From: Asterochloris sp. CNOR1
Lineage: Eukaryota > Chlorophyta > Trebouxiophyceae > Trebouxiales > Trebouxiaceae
DNA length: 64,000 nucleotides
Direction: 5' to 3'
Assembly (NCBI GenBank): GCA_963969365.1
Contig: OZ017747.1
Coordinates: forward strand, 2,232,001 to 2,296,000
Below are positions 45,580-58,076 of the stretch, in pieces. Both the position numbers and the translations under genes were made by a program. Under the pieces are notes generated by a model. That model saw only the letters and a list, made by a program, of their open reading frames with translations. It was not told the origin of the DNA and ran no database searches. Every line of letters starts with the position of its first letter. The stretch's first letter is position 1.

Positions 45580-48500
45580 TTAGTATTGAAGTTCCTTGGG
45601 GAGGCGTCTAAAGTTGGTCAGCAGGCCTTGGTCCACGTCCTCCACAGGCATCCACAAATTGTCCTGGTTGCCTCGGTCCCGCCATTTGATCAAGAACTCC
45701 TCCACAGTTTTGTCACCAATTTTGCGGCGTCGGCGCTTGAGGATGGCTTCTGCTTGGAACTCAGAAGTTGGCTGGCCACTGCTGAGGTCTGGTGTAGGCA
45801 AGGGCGGCGTAGACTGAGTTGGCGTGTTTGTCTCGGTGGTAGATGAGGGTGGCAGTGGAGTTGCTGTGGGCAGCTCGCCCTTGTATGGCTTCAGGAGCGA
45901 AGCGTGGAAGACTGGGTGCATCCGCATGTCGGCAGGTAGCCCCAGGCGATAGGCTGTGCGGGAGATGCGCTCTGTGATGGGATAGGGTCCCAGCCACACG
46001 GCGTCCAGTTTGCCATGGCGCAGGTTGCGTCTGGATAGCAGAACTTGGTCACCCACTTGGAACTCCAAATCGGTGCGGCGTTTGTTGGCCTGATGGGCCT
46101 GCCTCTCCTGTGACTTCGCGAGGTGTGCCTGAGCTCGCTCTAGGGTGTCCCTCAGGTGTTGTGCCAGGGCTTGCGCTGTGGGCGCGTTGCGGTTAGGCGG
46201 GACGTCCAAGTTGACAGGTAGCAGGGGGTGTCTCCCAGAGTTGAGGTAGAATGGCGTCTGTTTGGTGGAGGCTTGCTCTGAATTGTTGTAGGCAAACTCC
46301 ATGAGTGGTAGGAGCTTGTCCCAATTGTCACGGCGGCGGTTGACAAACGCCCTCAGCATCTCCTCCAAGGTGCGGTTGGCACGCTCCGTCTGGCCATCAG
46401 TCTGAGGGTGGAAGGCGGTGGACACCCTCAGGTTGGTGCCAAGGATGTTGAAGAGGGCTCGCCAGAAGTTGCTGGTTGTGCGGGGGTCTCTGTCTGAGAT
46501 GATGATGCGTGGTAGTCCATGGTAACGGAAGACGTTGTTGATGACAAGGTCGGCCAGGCCAGGACCAGTGACTGTCTTGCGCGTTGGGGAGCAGTGAATC
46601 ATCTTGGACATGCGGTCCACAATGACAAGGATGGTGTCATGGCCCTCGGAGGTGGTGGGGAGTCCTGTGATCAGGTCCATGGTGATTTGCTCCCAGTTGT
46701 GCTCTGGTGTTGGCAGAGGTTGAAGTAGGCCGGCGGGTGCGCGGTTGAGGGGCTTGTTGCGTTGGCAGGAGTCACAGGTCCTGACATAGTCAGCCACATC
46801 ATCGCGCTGGTGTGGCCACCAGAAGTCCTTGGAGACTCCTCGAAGCAGCTTGTCCATGCCCAGGTGTCCAGAGAAGGGGGTGTCGTGGTACTCGCGGAGA
46901 ATGTCTTGGCGAAGGTTAGCACCAGCTGGCACGTAGACTGCACCCTCCTTGCGCCAGACGCCGTCCAACTCCTCAAGCACTTGCCTTCCACTCTCCTCCA
47001 GGTAGGTGTCGCCTTCGTAGGCCGACTTGATGCGCTCCATAAGGTTGTGTTGGAAGGTGCCAGTGATGGCATGGAGGTCTGGGCGGCGGGAGAGGGGGTC
47101 TGCGAGGTTGTCACTGCCCGCCTTGTAGTGGATGTCCAGGTCAAACTGCTGGAGTGTCTCCAGCCAGCGAGCTTGTCGCCGGGACAGGTTGCGCTGAGTG
47201 GTGAGGTATTTGAGGTTGAGGTGGTCTGAGTTGACGCGGAACTTGGATCCTTCCAGGTAGCAGCGCCATGTGCGAAGAGCATGGATCACCGCCAGTAGCT
47301 CCAGCTCATGTATGGGGTAGTTGCGCTCGGCGGAGTTGAGCTTGCGAGACTCGTAGGCGATGGGCTGAAGTCCATTGCCTTGGTCCTGAAGCAGCGTGGC
47401 CCCGATGGCAAACTGGGAGGCGTCTGTGTAGAGCTCGAAGGGGTAGGCGAAGTCAGGTGTGGCCAGGACTGGTGTGGTTGTCAGAGCATGCTTGAGCTCA
47501 GCAAAGGCCTTGGCCTCCACCTCGCTCCATCGCCAAGTTGCCTTGGCGCCGGTGATGTTGGTCAGTGGCGCTGCTATGTGGGAGAACCTGTTGACAAAGC
47601 GCCGGTAGAAGCCCGCGAGGCCCAGAAAGCACCGGAGTTGGTGGGCGTCTGAGGGGTCAGGCCAATCAAGAATGGCCTTCACCTTCCTTGCGTCCACCTT
47701 GATGCCTGCCCCGCTGATGGTGTGGCCAAGGAAGTCCAGCTCAGCCATGCCGAACTGGCACTTGGAGGCCTTGGCGTAGAGGTGGTGCCGCTCCAAGGCA
47801 CTGAGCACAGCCTCCACATGCTGCGCGTGCTCCTCAGGGGACTTGGAGTAGATGAGGATGTCGTCAAGGTAGACCACGACGAATTTGTCCAGGAAGGGCC
47901 TGAGCACTTGGTTCATGAGGGTCATGAACGTGCTTGGCGCATTGGTGAGCCCAAAGGGTAGCACCAGGAACTCAAAGTGACCATAGCGTGAGCGGAAGGC
48001 CGTCTTGTGCGTGTCGCCCTCAGCGATGCGGACTTGCCAGTAGCCACTGGCCAGGTCCAGCTTGGAGAACACCTTGGCGCCATTGAGTTGGTCCAGGAGG
48101 TCATCAATGCGTGGAATGGGGTAGCGGTTCTTCACAGTGATTTTGTTGAGCGCTCTGTAGTCGATGCACATCCGCAGGCCGCCGTCCTTCTTGTGCACGA
48201 AGAGGATGGGTGCTCCAAAGGGGGACTTGCTGGGCTTGATGAAGCCCTTCTCCAGCAAGTCGTCCAGCTGCTTGCGCAGCTCTCCAAGCTCCAGAGGGGA
48301 CATGCGGTAGATGCCCTGATATGGTTGGGCGCCGCCAGGTTCCAGGTCGATGTGGTGGTCAACGTCCCTCCTTGGTGGTAGTTTACTGGGAAGAGGCTGG
48401 AAGACGCCTCGGTGCCGGTTCAGCACCTCCTGTAGCTGGGCGTGTGAAGTCTGTGGTGCCGGGGTCACTGTGGTTGTCTCTGCGGTGGTTGTCTCTGCGG

Positions 48501-49026
48501 TGGTTGTCTCTGCGGTGCGCACCAGGGCAAGATAGCCGCTGGCGCCGTGTCTGAGTGCTCTGGAGGCTTGCAACGAGGAGATGACTGGGATGTCCTCAGA
48601 AGAAGTTGTCCTTGGTGCCTCACTGCTGGGGGCCACTATGATCTGTGTTGGGCGTTCAGGTCCTTGGATTCTTGGCCGCAAGGTGCGCTGTGCCCAGTCG
48701 ATGTCAGGGTTGTTGCTCTGGAGCCATGGTTGTCCCAGGATGAGATCATGGGGGCCGAGGTCTGTGACGTGGAGGTGGCACGAGGTCTGGTAGCCACTGA
48801 GGGTGACGGTGTTGTCGCTAATCTGGGTGCATGGGCGCACGCTGCCGTCTGCAAGCGTGACACGCCCATGGGGGTCTTCCTTGGTCTTGGGTAGTCTGTG
48901 CTTGGCCATGTAGCGGTGGTTGATGAAGTCCATGGAGGCACCTGAGTCCACCAGGATGTTGGCAGGGTGTCCGGCGCAGGTGCCTTGAAGGATGAGCAGG
49001 TCTGGGTGGCATGGTGGTGTGATCAT
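45580..49026 (-). CDS. Chromovirus Pol polyprotein, unit C
   Basis: Full 1148-codon frame with the same protein sequence as unit B Pol, including protease DSGA, RT YLDD, RNase H, integrase and chromodomain. The stop overlaps the polypurine tract, followed by LTR L3. The unit lacks its own 5' LTR apart from 7 bases (49987-49993), so this copy has no promoter of its own. Confidence 0.92.
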   Translation of the reverse strand: MITPPCHPDLLILQGTCAGHPANILVDSGASMDFINHRYMAKHRLPKTKEDPHGRVTLADGSVRPCTQISDNTVTLSGYQTSCHLHVTDLGPHDLILGQPWLQSNNPDIDWAQRTLRPRIQGPERPTQIIVAPSSEAPRTTSSEDIPVISSLQASRALRHGASGYLALVRTAETTTAETTTAETTTVTPAPQTSHAQLQEVLNRHRGVFQPLPSKLPPRRDVDHHIDLEPGGAQPYQGIYRMSPLELGELRKQLDDLLEKGFIKPSKSPFGAPILFVHKKDGGLRMCIDYRALNKITVKNRYPIPRIDDLLDQLNGAKVFSKLDLASGYWQVRIAEGDTHKTAFRSRYGHFEFLVLPFGLTNAPSTFMTLMNQVLRPFLDKFVVVYLDDILIYSKSPEEHAQHVEAVLSALERHHLYAKASKCQFGMAELDFLGHTISGAGIKVDARKVKAILDWPDPSDAHQLRCFLGLAGFYRRFVNRFSHIAAPLTNITGAKATWRWSEVEAKAFAELKHALTTTPVLATPDFAYPFELYTDASQFAIGATLLQDQGNGLQPIAYESRKLNSAERNYPIHELELLAVIHALRTWRCYLEGSKFRVNSDHLNLKYLTTQRNLSRRQARWLETLQQFDLDIHYKAGSDNLADPLSRRPDLHAITGTFQHNLMERIKSAYEGDTYLEESGRQVLEELDGVWRKEGAVYVPAGANLRQDILREYHDTPFSGHLGMDKLLRGVSKDFWWPHQRDDVADYVRTCDSCQRNKPLNRAPAGLLQPLPTPEHNWEQITMDLITGLPTTSEGHDTILVIVDRMSKMIHCSPTRKTVTGPGLADLVINNVFRYHGLPRIIISDRDPRTTSNFWRALFNILGTNLRVSTAFHPQTDGQTERANRTLEEMLRAFVNRRRDNWDKLLPLMEFAYNNSEQASTKQTPFYLNSGRHPLLPVNLDVPPNRNAPTAQALAQHLRDTLERAQAHLAKSQERQAHQANKRRTDLEFQVGDQVLLSRRNLRHGKLDAVWLGPYPITERISRTAYRLGLPADMRMHPVFHASLLKPYKGELPTATPLPPSSTTETNTPTQSTPPLPTPDLSSGQPTSEFQAEAILKRRRRKIGDKTVEEFLIKWRDRGNQDNLWMPVEDVDQGLLTNFRRLPKELQY

Positions 49027-49103
49027 GGTGGCGACTCCGATGTGGCTTTGGATGTGTGCCGGCGCAGCTCTGTGCCCAAAGCCTGTGTGACCAGGCTGGC
49101 CAG

Positions 49104-49952
49104 CTAGTTTTTTGGTTGCTCATGTGATGAGGATGATGTGGGGCGCGTGGTGTTGAAGTAGGTGCACTCCTCAGCAAGATGTCCAGGCTGGCGGCAGCGG
49201 AAGCACCTGCCCTCTCTGTACAGGCGCTCACGCTCTGCTGGTGAGAGCTTGGGTGGGCGGGTCAGAGCGCCAAGTTGCATGGGCTGTGGCCCCATGTAGG
49301 TAGGTGAAGGTGTCGGCCGGTTGACAGGGTAGGTGGGCCGCGTGAAGTACAGTGCTGAGTCAGCAGCTTGTGCCAAGCGGATGGCGTCGTTGACAGTGAT
49401 TGGGCGCTGGAGCTCCACGTGGAGGCGGATCTGGGGCTTCAGCCCCCTCACAAAGCGGTAGACGGCGTCCGCAGGGTGCATCTCTGGAACTTCCAGGAGC
49501 AGACCTGAGAACTGGTTGGCGTAGTCTGTGACAGAGGTGCGTTGCTTGAGGTTCTCCATGCGGTCCCTGGCCATGCGCTCAGCATCGATGGTCTGGAAGG
49601 CCTCAAGGAAGGAGGCCTTGAAGGCTGCCCAGGTGGTTGGTGGGCTTCCAGAAGCTTCCTGAGCACGCCACCAGGTTCTGGCAGCTCCGATGAGGAAGGA
49701 CACTGCGTGGGGGATGGCGTGGGCGGTGTCCAGGATGCCCAGGATGGTGAGGTAGAGTGTCATCTGGTGCAGCCAGTTGGATGCTGCACCACTGCGGCGG
49801 TCTCCCTCATACTTCTCTGGCTGAGGTGGCTTGGGTTGCTTGGGTGCTGAGTGGGCAGCCTGCTGTGTGCTGAGCTGTTGCAGGGCACCGGTGACTGTTG
49901 CCAGGGAAGCCTCGAGCTCCCCGATCTTGGCTTGCATGGCTGCTGGGTCCAT
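49104..49952 (-). CDS. Chromovirus Gag, unit C
   Basis: 282 residues, the same protein as unit B Gag, with the CCHC knuckle near the C terminus and the A AAA AAC slippery site at 49107-49113. Upstream (to the right) the primer region is intact, but after 7 bases of LTR the sequence switches at 49994 to unit D pol. Confidence 0.9.
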   Translation of the reverse strand: MDPAAMQAKIGELEASLATVTGALQQLSTQQAAHSAPKQPKPPQPEKYEGDRRSGAASNWLHQMTLYLTILGILDTAHAIPHAVSFLIGAARTWWRAQEASGSPPTTWAAFKASFLEAFQTIDAERMARDRMENLKQRTSVTDYANQFSGLLLEVPEMHPADAVYRFVRGLKPQIRLHVELQRPITVNDAIRLAQAADSALYFTRPTYPVNRPTPSPTYMGPQPMQLGALTRPPKLSPAERERLYREGRCFRCRQPGHLAEECTYFNTTRPTSSSSHEQPKN

Positions 49953-49993
49953 GGGGAATGATCGAACAGAACCTCCGAAACCAAGTTGTGGCC

Positions 49994-52285
49994 GGGTGCG
50001 CGGTTGAGGGGCTTGTTGCGTTGGCAGGAGTCACAGGTCCTGACATAGTCAGCCACATCATCGCGCTGGTGTGGCCACCAGAAGTCCTTGGAGACTCCTC
50101 GAAGCAGCTTGTCCATGCCCAGGTGTCCAGAGAAGGGGGTGTCGTGGTACTCGCGGAGAATGTCTTGGCGAAGGTTAGCACCAGCTGGCACGTAGACTGC
50201 ACCCTCCTTGCGCCAGACGCCGTCCAACTCCTCAAGCACTTGCCTTCCACTCTCCTCCAGGTAGGTGTCGCCTTCGTAGGCCGACTTGATGCGCTCCATA
50301 AGGTTGTGTTGGAAGGTGCCAGTGATGGCATGGAGGTCTGGGCGGCGGGAGAGGGGGTCTGCGAGGTTGTCACTGCCCGCCTTGTAGTGGATGTCCAGGT
50401 CAAACTGCTGGAGTGTCTCCAGCCAGCGAGCTTGTCGCCGGGACAGGTTGCGCTGAGTGGTGAGGTATTTGAGGTTGAGGTGGTCTGAGTTGACGCGGAA
50501 CTTGGATCCTTCCAGGTAGCAGCGCCATGTGCGAAGAGCATGGATCACCGCCAGTAGCTCCAGCTCATGTATGGGGTAGTTGCGCTCGGCGGAGTTGAGC
50601 TTGCGAGACTCGTAGGCGATGGGCTGAAGTCCATTGCCTTGGTCCTGAAGCAGCGTGGCCCCGATGGCAAACTGGGAGGCGTCTGTGTAGAGCTCGAAGG
50701 GGTAGGCGAAGTCAGGTGTGGCCAGGACTGGTGTGGTTGTCAGAGCATGCTTGAGCTCAGCAAAGGCCTTGGCCTCCACCTCGCTCCATCGCCAAGTTGC
50801 CTTGGCGCCGGTGATGTTGGTCAGTGGCGCTGCTATGTGGGAGAACCTGTTGACAAAGCGCCGGTAGAAGCCCGCGAGGCCCAGAAAGCACCGGAGTTGG
50901 TGGGCGTCTGAGGGGTCAGGCCAATCAAGAATGGCCTTCACCTTCCTTGCGTCCACCTTGATGCCTGCCCCGCTGATGGTGTGGCCAAGGAAGTCCAGCT
51001 CAGCCATGCCGAACTGGCACTTGGAGGCCTTGGCGTAGAGGTGGTGCCGCTCCAAGGCACTGAGCACAGCCTCCACATGCTGCGCGTGCTCCTCAGGGGA
51101 CTTGGAGTAGATGAGGATGTCGTCAAGGTAGACCACGACGAATTTGTCCAGGAAGGGCCTGAGCACTTGGTTCATGAGGGTCATGAACGTGCTTGGCGCA
51201 TTGGTGAGCCCAAAGGGTAGCACCAGGAACTCAAAGTGACCATAGCGTGAGCGGAAGGCCGTCTTGTGCGTGTCGCCCTCAGCGATGCGGACTTGCCAGT
51301 AGCCACTGGCCAGGTCCAGCTTGGAGAACACCTTGGCGCCATTGAGTTGGTCCAGGAGGTCATCAATGCGTGGAATGGGGTAGCGGTTCTTCACAGTGAT
51401 TTTGTTGAGCGCTCTGTAGTCGATGCACATCCGCAGGCCGCCGTCCTTCTTGTGCACGAAGAGGATGGGTGCTCCAAAGGGGGACTTGCTGGGCTTGATG
51501 AAGCCCTTCTCCAGCAAGTCGTCCAGCTGCTTGCGCAGCTCTCCAAGCTCCAGAGGGGACATGCGGTAGATGCCCTGATATGGTTGGGCGCCGCCAGGTT
51601 CCAGGTCGATGTGGTGGTCAACGTCCCTCCTTGGTGGTAGTTTACTGGGAAGAGGCTGGAAGACGCCTCGGTGCCGGTTCAGCACCTCCTGTAGCTGGGC
51701 GTGTGAAGTCTGTGGTGCCGGGGTCACTGTGGTTGTCTCTGCGGTGGTTGTCTCTGCGGTGGTTGTCTCTGCGGTGCGCACCAGGGCAAGATAGCCGCTG
51801 GCGCCGTGTCTGAGTGCTCTGGAGGCTTGCAACGAGGAGATGACTGGGATGTCCTCAGAAGAAGTTGTCCTTGGTGCCTCACTGCTGGGGGCCACTATGA
51901 TCTGTGTTGGGCGTTCAGGTCCTTGGATTCTTGGCCGCAAGGTGCGCTGTGCCCAGTCGATGTCAGGGTTGTTGCTCTGGAGCCATGGTTGTCCCAGGAT
52001 GAGATCATGGGGGCCGAGGTCTGTGACGTGGAGGTGGCACGAGGTCTGGTAGCCACTGAGGGTGACGGTGTTGTCGCTAATCTGGGTGCATGGGCGCACG
52101 CTGCCGTCTGCAAGCGTGACACGCCCATGGGGGTCTTCCTTGGTCTTGGGTAGTCTGTGCTTGGCCATGTAGCGGTGGTTGATGAAGTCCATGGAGGCAC
52201 CTGAGTCCACCAGGATGTTGGCAGGGTGTCCGGCGCAGGTGCCTTGAAGGATGAGCAGGTCTGGGTGGCATGGTGGTGTGATCAT
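49994..52285 (-). pseudogene. Unit D: chromovirus pol truncated in the integrase zinc finger
   Basis: Protease, RT, RNase H and the start of integrase (to [14 protein letters not shown]) are intact; the DDE core, chromodomain, polypurine tract and 3' LTR are missing. The open frame runs on across the junction into antisense-unrelated sequence of unit C ([18 protein letters not shown]...) to 49760. The deletion relative to a full unit is exactly 1366 bases, and short GGCC(GG) homology is at the join. Confidence 0.85.
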
Positions 52286-52362
52286 GGTGGCGACTCCGAT
52301 GTGGCTTTGGATGTGTGCCGGCGCAGCTCTGTGCCCAAAGCCTGTGTGACCAGGCTGGCCAG

Positions 52363-53211
52363 CTAGTTTTTTGGTTGCTCATGTGATGAGGATGATGTGG
52401 GGCGCGTGGTGTTGAAGTAGGTGCACTCCTCAGCAAGATGTCCAGGCTGGCGGCAGCGGAAGCACCTGCCCTCTCTGTACAGGCGCTCACGCTCTGCTGG
52501 TGAGAGCTTGGGTGGGCGGGTCAGAGCGCCAAGTTGCATGGGCTGTGGCCCCATGTAGGTAGGTGAAGGTGTCGGCCGGTTGACAGGGTAGGTGGGCCGC
52601 GTGAAGTACAGTGCTGAGTCAGCAGCTTGTGCCAAGCGGATGGCGTCGTTGACAGTGATTGGGCGCTGGAGCTCCACGTGGAGGCGGATCTGGGGCTTCA
52701 GCCCCCTCACAAAGCGGTAGACGGCGTCCGCAGGGTGCATCTCTGGAACTTCCAGGAGCAGACCTGAGAACTGGTTGGCGTAGTCTGTGACAGAGGTGCG
52801 TTGCTTGAGGTTCTCCATGCGGTCCCTGGCCATGCGCTCAGCATCGATGGTCTGGAAGGCCTCAAGGAAGGAGGCCTTGAAGGCTGCCCAGGTGGTTGGT
52901 GGGCTTCCAGAAGCTTCCTGAGCACGCCACCAGGTTCTGGCAGCTCCGATGAGGAAGGACACTGCGTGGGGGATGGCGTGGGCGGTGTCCAGGATGCCCA
53001 GGATGGTGAGGTAGAGTGTCATCTGGTGCAGCCAGTTGGATGCTGCACCACTGCGGCGGTCTCCCTCATACTTCTCTGGCTGAGGTGGCTTGGGTTGCTT
53101 GGGTGCTGAGTGGGCAGCCTGCTGTGTGCTGAGCTGTTGCAGGGCACCGGTGACTGTTGCCAGGGAAGCCTCGAGCTCCCCGATCTTGGCTTGCATGGCT
53201 GCTGGGTCCAT
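52363..53211 (-). CDS. Chromovirus Gag, unit D
   Basis: 282 residues, the same as the other units, with the frameshift site at 52366-52372. Its 5' LTR (L4, 53246-53451) is intact, so Gag could be expressed, while its Pol product would lack integrase activity. Confidence 0.9.
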   Translation of the reverse strand: MDPAAMQAKIGELEASLATVTGALQQLSTQQAAHSAPKQPKPPQPEKYEGDRRSGAASNWLHQMTLYLTILGILDTAHAIPHAVSFLIGAARTWWRAQEASGSPPTTWAAFKASFLEAFQTIDAERMARDRMENLKQRTSVTDYANQFSGLLLEVPEMHPADAVYRFVRGLKPQIRLHVELQRPITVNDAIRLAQAADSALYFTRPTYPVNRPTPSPTYMGPQPMQLGALTRPPKLSPAERERLYREGRCFRCRQPGHLAEECTYFNTTRPTSSSSHEQPKN

Positions 53212-53245
53212 GGGGAATGATCGAACAGAACCTCCGAAACCAAGT

Positions 53246-53451
53246 TGTGGCCTCGCTTACAGCGTACGGTGGACGGTGGGCTCTGAGACGGTGTTCAAAG
53301 GTGTCAAGGAATGTTGGTGAAGTGCCAGAGTGCTATATATACTCTCATATTATTATAATAGAAAGAAAGGAAAATCAAGGAAGGTTCTAGCAGGTGCAGT
53401 GGAAGCTTCTGATAGGGTCTGGTAGGGTCTAGAAGGCAGCAGTGTGCTGCA
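53246..53451 (-). repeat. Chromovirus LTR L4, shared by units D (5') and E (3')
   Basis: 206 bases, same sequence and ends as L3, 7884 bases further right. Confidence 0.9.
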
Positions 53452-53463
53452 TCCTTCCCCCCT

Positions 53464-56400
53464 TTAGTATTGAAGTTCCTTGGGGAGGCGTCTAAAGTTG
53501 GTCAGCAGGCCTTGGTCCACGTCCTCCACAGGCATCCACAAATTGTCCTGGTTGCCTCGGTCCCGCCATTTGATCAAGAACTCCTCCACAGTTTTGTCAC
53601 CAATTTTGCGGCGTCGGCGCTTGAGGATGGCTTCTGCTTGGAACTCAGAAGTTGGCTGGCCACTGCTGAGGTCTGGTGTAGGCAAGGGCGGCGTAGACTG
53701 AGTTGGCGTGTTTGTCTCGGTGGTAGATGAGGGTGGCAGTGGAGTTGCTGTGGGCAGCTCGCCCTTGTATGGCTTCAGGAGCGAAGCGTGGAAGACTGGG
53801 TGCATCCGCATGTCGGCAGGTAGCCCCAGGCGATAGGCTGTGCGGGAGATGCGCTCTGTGATGGGATAGGGTCCCAGCCACACGGCGTCCAGTTTGCCAT
53901 GGCGCAGGTTGCGTCTGGATAGCAGAACTTGGTCACCCACTTGGAACTCCAAATCGGTGCGGCGTTTGTTGGCCTGATGGGCCTGCCTCTCCTGTGACTT
54001 CGCGAGGTGTGCCTGAGCTCGCTCTAGGGTGTCCCTCAGGTGTTGTGCCAGGGCTTGCGCTGTGGGCGCGTTGCGGTTAGGCGGGACGTCCAAGTTGACA
54101 GGTAGCAGGGGGTGTCTCCCAGAGTTGAGGTAGAATGGCGTCTGTTTGGTGGAGGCTTGCTCTGAATTGTTGTAGGCAAACTCCATGAGTGGTAGGAGCT
54201 TGTCCCAATTGTCACGGCGGCGGTTGACAAACGCCCTCAGCATCTCCTCCAAGGTGCGGTTGGCACGCTCCGTCTGGCCATCAGTCTGAGGGTGGAAGGC
54301 GGTGGACACCCTCAGGTTGGTGCCAAGGATGTTGAAGAGGGCTCGCCAGAAGTTGCTGGTTGTGCGGGGGTCTCTGTCTGAGATGATGATGCGTGGTAGT
54401 CCATGGTAACGGAAGACGTTGTTGATGACAAGGTCGGCCAGGCCAGGACCAGTGACTGTCTTGCGCGTTGGGGAGCAGTGAATCATCTTGGACATGCGGT
54501 CCACAATGACAAGGATGGTGTCATGGCCCTCGGAGGTGGTGGGGAGTCCTGTGATCAGGTCCATGGTGATTTGCTCCCAGTTGTGCTCTGGTGTTGGCAG
54601 AGGTTGAAGTAGGCCGGCGGGTGCGCGGTTGAGGGGCTTGTTGCGTTGGCAGGAGTCACAGGTCCTGACATAGTCAGCCACATCATCGCGCTGGTGTGGC
54701 CACCAGAAGTCCTTGGAGACTCCTCGAAGCAGCTTGTCCATGCCCAGGTGTCCAGAGAAGGGGGTGTCGTGGTACTCGCGGAGAATGTCTTGGCGAAGGT
54801 TAGCACCAGCTGGCACGTAGACTGCACCCTCCTTGCGCCAGACGCCGTCCAACTCCTCAAGCACTTGCCTTCCACTCTCCTCCAGGTAGGTGTCGCCTTC
54901 GTAGGCCGACTTGATGCGCTCCATAAGGTTGTGTTGGAAGGTGCCAGTGATGGCATGGAGGTCTGGGCGGCGGGAGAGGGGGTCTGCGAGGTTGTCACTG
55001 CCCGCCTTGTAGTGGATGTCCAGGTCAAACTGCTGGAGTGTCTCCAGCCAGCGAGCTTGTCGCCGGGACAGGTTGCGCTGAGTGGTGAGGTATTTGAGGT
55101 TGAGGTGGTCTGAGTTGACGCGGAACTTGGATCCTTCCAGGTAGCAGCGCCATGTGCGAAGAGCATGGATCACCGCCAGTAGCTCCAGCTCATGTATGGG
55201 GTAGTTGCGCTCGGCGGAGTTGAGCTTGCGAGACTCGTAGGCGATGGGCTGAAGTCCATTGCCTTGGTCCTGAAGCAGCGTGGCCCCGATGGCAAACTGG
55301 GAGGCGTCTGTGTAGAGCTCGAAGGGGTAGGCGAAGTCAGGTGTGGCCAGGACTGGTGTGGTTGTCAGAGCATGCTTGAGCTCAGCAAAGGCCTTGGCCT
55401 CCACCTCGCTCCATCGCCAAGTTGCCTTGGCGCCGGTGATGTTGGTCAGTGGCGCTGCTATGTGGGAGAACCTGTTGACAAAGCGCCGGTAGAAGCCCGC
55501 GAGGCCCAGAAAGCACCGGAGTTGGTGGGCGTCTGAGGGGTCAGGCCAATCAAGAATGGCCTTCACCTTCCTTGCGTCCACCTTGATGCCTGCCCCGCTG
55601 ATGGTGTGGCCAAGGAAGTCCAGCTCAGCCATGCCGAACTGGCACTTGGAGGCCTTGGCGTAGAGGTGGTGCCGCTCCAAGGCACTGAGCACAGCCTCCA
55701 CATGCTGCGCGTGCTCCTCAGGGGACTTGGAGTAGATGAGGATGTCGTCAAGGTAGACCACGACGAATTTGTCCAGGAAGGGCCTGAGCACTTGGTTCAT
55801 GAGGGTCATGAACGTGCTTGGCGCATTGGTGAGCCCAAAGGGTAGCACCAGGAACTCAAAGTGACCATAGCGTGAGCGGAAGGCCGTCTTGTGCGTGTCG
55901 CCCTCAGCGATGCGGACTTGCCAGTAGCCACTGGCCAGGTCCAGCTTGGAGAACACCTTGGCGCCATTGAGTTGGTCCAGGAGGTCATCAATGCGTGGAA
56001 TGGGGTAGCGGTTCTTCACAGTGATTTTGTTGAGCGCTCTGTAGTCGATGCACATCCGCAGGCCGCCGTCCTTCTTGTGCACGAAGAGGATGGGTGCTCC
56101 AAAGGGGGACTTGCTGGGCTTGATGAAGCCCTTCTCCAGCAAGTCGTCCAGCTGCTTGCGCAGCTCTCCAAGCTCCAGAGGGGACATGCGGTAGATGCCC
56201 TGATATGGTTGGGCGCCGCCAGGTTCCAGGTCGATGTGGTGGTCAACGTCCCTCCTTGGTGGTAGTTTACTGGGAAGAGGCTGGAAGACGCCTCGGTGCC
56301 GGTTCAGCACCTCCTGTAGCTGGGCGTGTGAAGTCTGTGGTGCCGGGGTCACTGTGGTTGTCTCTGCGGTGGTTGTCTCTGCGGTGGTTGTCTCTGCGGT

Positions 56401-56910
56401 GCGCACCAGGGCAAGATAGCCGCTGGCGCCGTGTCTGAGTGCTCTGGAGGCTTGCAACGAGGAGATGACTGGGATGTCCTCAGAAGAAGTTGTCCTTGGT
56501 GCCTCACTGCTGGGGGCCACTATGATCTGTGTTGGGCGTTCAGGTCCTTGGATTCTTGGCCGCAAGGTGCGCTGTGCCCAGTCGATGTCAGGGTTGTTGC
56601 TCTGGAGCCATGGTTGTCCCAGGATGAGATCATGGGGGCCGAGGTCTGTGACGTGGAGGTGGCACGAGGTCTGGTAGCCACTGAGGGTGACGGTGTTGTC
56701 GCTAATCTGGGTGCATGGGCGCACGCTGCCGTCTGCAAGCGTGACACGCCCATGGGGGTCTTCCTTGGTCTTGGGTAGTCTGTGCTTGGCCATGTAGCGG
56801 TGGTTGATGAAGTCCATGGAGGCACCTGAGTCCACCAGGATGTTGGCAGGGTGTCCGGCGCAGGTGCCTTGAAGGATGAGCAGGTCTGGGTGGCATGGTG
56901 GTGTGATCAT
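53464..56910 (-). CDS. Chromovirus Pol polyprotein, unit E
   Basis: 1148 codons, the same protein as unit B. All catalytic motifs (protease DSGA, RT YLDD, integrase DDE, chromodomain) are intact. Confidence 0.93.
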   Translation of the reverse strand: MITPPCHPDLLILQGTCAGHPANILVDSGASMDFINHRYMAKHRLPKTKEDPHGRVTLADGSVRPCTQISDNTVTLSGYQTSCHLHVTDLGPHDLILGQPWLQSNNPDIDWAQRTLRPRIQGPERPTQIIVAPSSEAPRTTSSEDIPVISSLQASRALRHGASGYLALVRTAETTTAETTTAETTTVTPAPQTSHAQLQEVLNRHRGVFQPLPSKLPPRRDVDHHIDLEPGGAQPYQGIYRMSPLELGELRKQLDDLLEKGFIKPSKSPFGAPILFVHKKDGGLRMCIDYRALNKITVKNRYPIPRIDDLLDQLNGAKVFSKLDLASGYWQVRIAEGDTHKTAFRSRYGHFEFLVLPFGLTNAPSTFMTLMNQVLRPFLDKFVVVYLDDILIYSKSPEEHAQHVEAVLSALERHHLYAKASKCQFGMAELDFLGHTISGAGIKVDARKVKAILDWPDPSDAHQLRCFLGLAGFYRRFVNRFSHIAAPLTNITGAKATWRWSEVEAKAFAELKHALTTTPVLATPDFAYPFELYTDASQFAIGATLLQDQGNGLQPIAYESRKLNSAERNYPIHELELLAVIHALRTWRCYLEGSKFRVNSDHLNLKYLTTQRNLSRRQARWLETLQQFDLDIHYKAGSDNLADPLSRRPDLHAITGTFQHNLMERIKSAYEGDTYLEESGRQVLEELDGVWRKEGAVYVPAGANLRQDILREYHDTPFSGHLGMDKLLRGVSKDFWWPHQRDDVADYVRTCDSCQRNKPLNRAPAGLLQPLPTPEHNWEQITMDLITGLPTTSEGHDTILVIVDRMSKMIHCSPTRKTVTGPGLADLVINNVFRYHGLPRIIISDRDPRTTSNFWRALFNILGTNLRVSTAFHPQTDGQTERANRTLEEMLRAFVNRRRDNWDKLLPLMEFAYNNSEQASTKQTPFYLNSGRHPLLPVNLDVPPNRNAPTAQALAQHLRDTLERAQAHLAKSQERQAHQANKRRTDLEFQVGDQVLLSRRNLRHGKLDAVWLGPYPITERISRTAYRLGLPADMRMHPVFHASLLKPYKGELPTATPLPPSSTTETNTPTQSTPPLPTPDLSSGQPTSEFQAEAILKRRRRKIGDKTVEEFLIKWRDRGNQDNLWMPVEDVDQGLLTNFRRLPKELQY

Positions 56911-56987
56911 GGTGGCGACTCCGATGTGGCTTTGGATGTGTGCCGGCGCAGCTCTGTGCCCAAAGCCTGTGTGACCAGGCTGGCCAG

Positions 56988-57836
56988 CTAGTTTTTTGGT
57001 TGCTCATGTGATGAGGATGATGTGGGGCGCGTGGTGTTGAAGTAGGTGCACTCCTCAGCAAGATGTCCAGGCTGGCGGCAGCGGAAGCACCTGCCCTCTC
57101 TGTACAGGCGCTCACGCTCTGCTGGTGAGAGCTTGGGTGGGCGGGTCAGAGCGCCAAGTTGCATGGGCTGTGGCCCCATGTAGGTAGGTGAAGGTGTCGG
57201 CCGGTTGACAGGGTAGGTGGGCCGCGTGAAGTACAGTGCTGAGTCAGCAGCTTGTGCCAAGCGGATGGCGTCGTTGACAGTGATTGGGCGCTGGAGCTCC
57301 ACGTGGAGGCGGATCTGGGGCTTCAGCCCCCTCACAAAGCGGTAGACGGCGTCCGCAGGGTGCATCTCTGGAACTTCCAGGAGCAGACCTGAGAACTGGT
57401 TGGCGTAGTCTGTGACAGAGGTGCGTTGCTTGAGGTTCTCCATGCGGTCCCTGGCCATGCGCTCAGCATCGATGGTCTGGAAGGCCTCAAGGAAGGAGGC
57501 CTTGAAGGCTGCCCAGGTGGTTGGTGGGCTTCCAGAAGCTTCCTGAGCACGCCACCAGGTTCTGGCAGCTCCGATGAGGAAGGACACTGCGTGGGGGATG
57601 GCGTGGGCGGTGTCCAGGATGCCCAGGATGGTGAGGTAGAGTGTCATCTGGTGCAGCCAGTTGGATGCTGCACCACTGCGGCGGTCTCCCTCATACTTCT
57701 CTGGCTGAGGTGGCTTGGGTTGCTTGGGTGCTGAGTGGGCAGCCTGCTGTGTGCTGAGCTGTTGCAGGGCACCGGTGACTGTTGCCAGGGAAGCCTCGAG
57801 CTCCCCGATCTTGGCTTGCATGGCTGCTGGGTCCAT
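56988..57836 (-). CDS. Chromovirus Gag, unit E
   Basis: 282 residues, the same protein as unit B Gag, with the frameshift heptamer at 56991-56997. Confidence 0.92.
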   Translation of the reverse strand: MDPAAMQAKIGELEASLATVTGALQQLSTQQAAHSAPKQPKPPQPEKYEGDRRSGAASNWLHQMTLYLTILGILDTAHAIPHAVSFLIGAARTWWRAQEASGSPPTTWAAFKASFLEAFQTIDAERMARDRMENLKQRTSVTDYANQFSGLLLEVPEMHPADAVYRFVRGLKPQIRLHVELQRPITVNDAIRLAQAADSALYFTRPTYPVNRPTPSPTYMGPQPMQLGALTRPPKLSPAERERLYREGRCFRCRQPGHLAEECTYFNTTRPTSSSSHEQPKN

Positions 57837-57870
57837 GGGGAATGATCGAACAGAACCTCCGAAACCAAGT

Positions 57871-58076
57871 TGTGGCCTCGCTTACAGCGTACGGTGGACG
57901 GTGGGCTCTGAGACGGTGTTCAAAGGTGTCAAGGAATGTTGGTGAAGTGCCAGAGTGCTATATATACTCTCATATTATTATAATAGAAAGAAAGGAAAAT
58001 CAAGGAAGGTTCTAGCAGGTGCAGTGGAAGCTTCTGATAGGGTCTGGTAGGGTCTAGAAGGCAGCAGTGTGCTGCA
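57871..58076 (-). repeat. Chromovirus LTR L5, 5' LTR of unit E, inserted at TAGAC
   Basis: 206 bases. Its right end GTGTGCTGCA is followed directly by TAGACTGCACCC (58077 on), which in an intact pol is preceded by GGCACG. The same TAGAC lies on the left side of LTR L2 (40732-40736), forming a split 5-base target duplication. Confidence 0.88.

Larger units (their letters stand above)
53246..58076 (-). mobile_element. Unit E: second complete chromovirus copy, 4831 bases
   Basis: The 5' LTR is L5 (57871-58076) and the 3' LTR is L4 (53246-53451), with intact gag, frameshift signal, pol and polypurine tract, the same layout and length as unit B. The right edge of L5 is followed by TAGAC, the pol remnant of unit F. 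Confidence 0.9.

Noticed and set aside
46762-47229. 155-codon plus-strand frame repeated in the intact units
   Set aside because: It lies antisense within pol and simply mirrors pol codon bias; repetition reflects the repeat array, not selection.
49760-52285. 841-codon open frame as a novel fusion protein
   Set aside because: The last 60 or so residues come from reading across a deletion junction into the opposite-frame 5' region of unit C; they are a by-product, not a domain.
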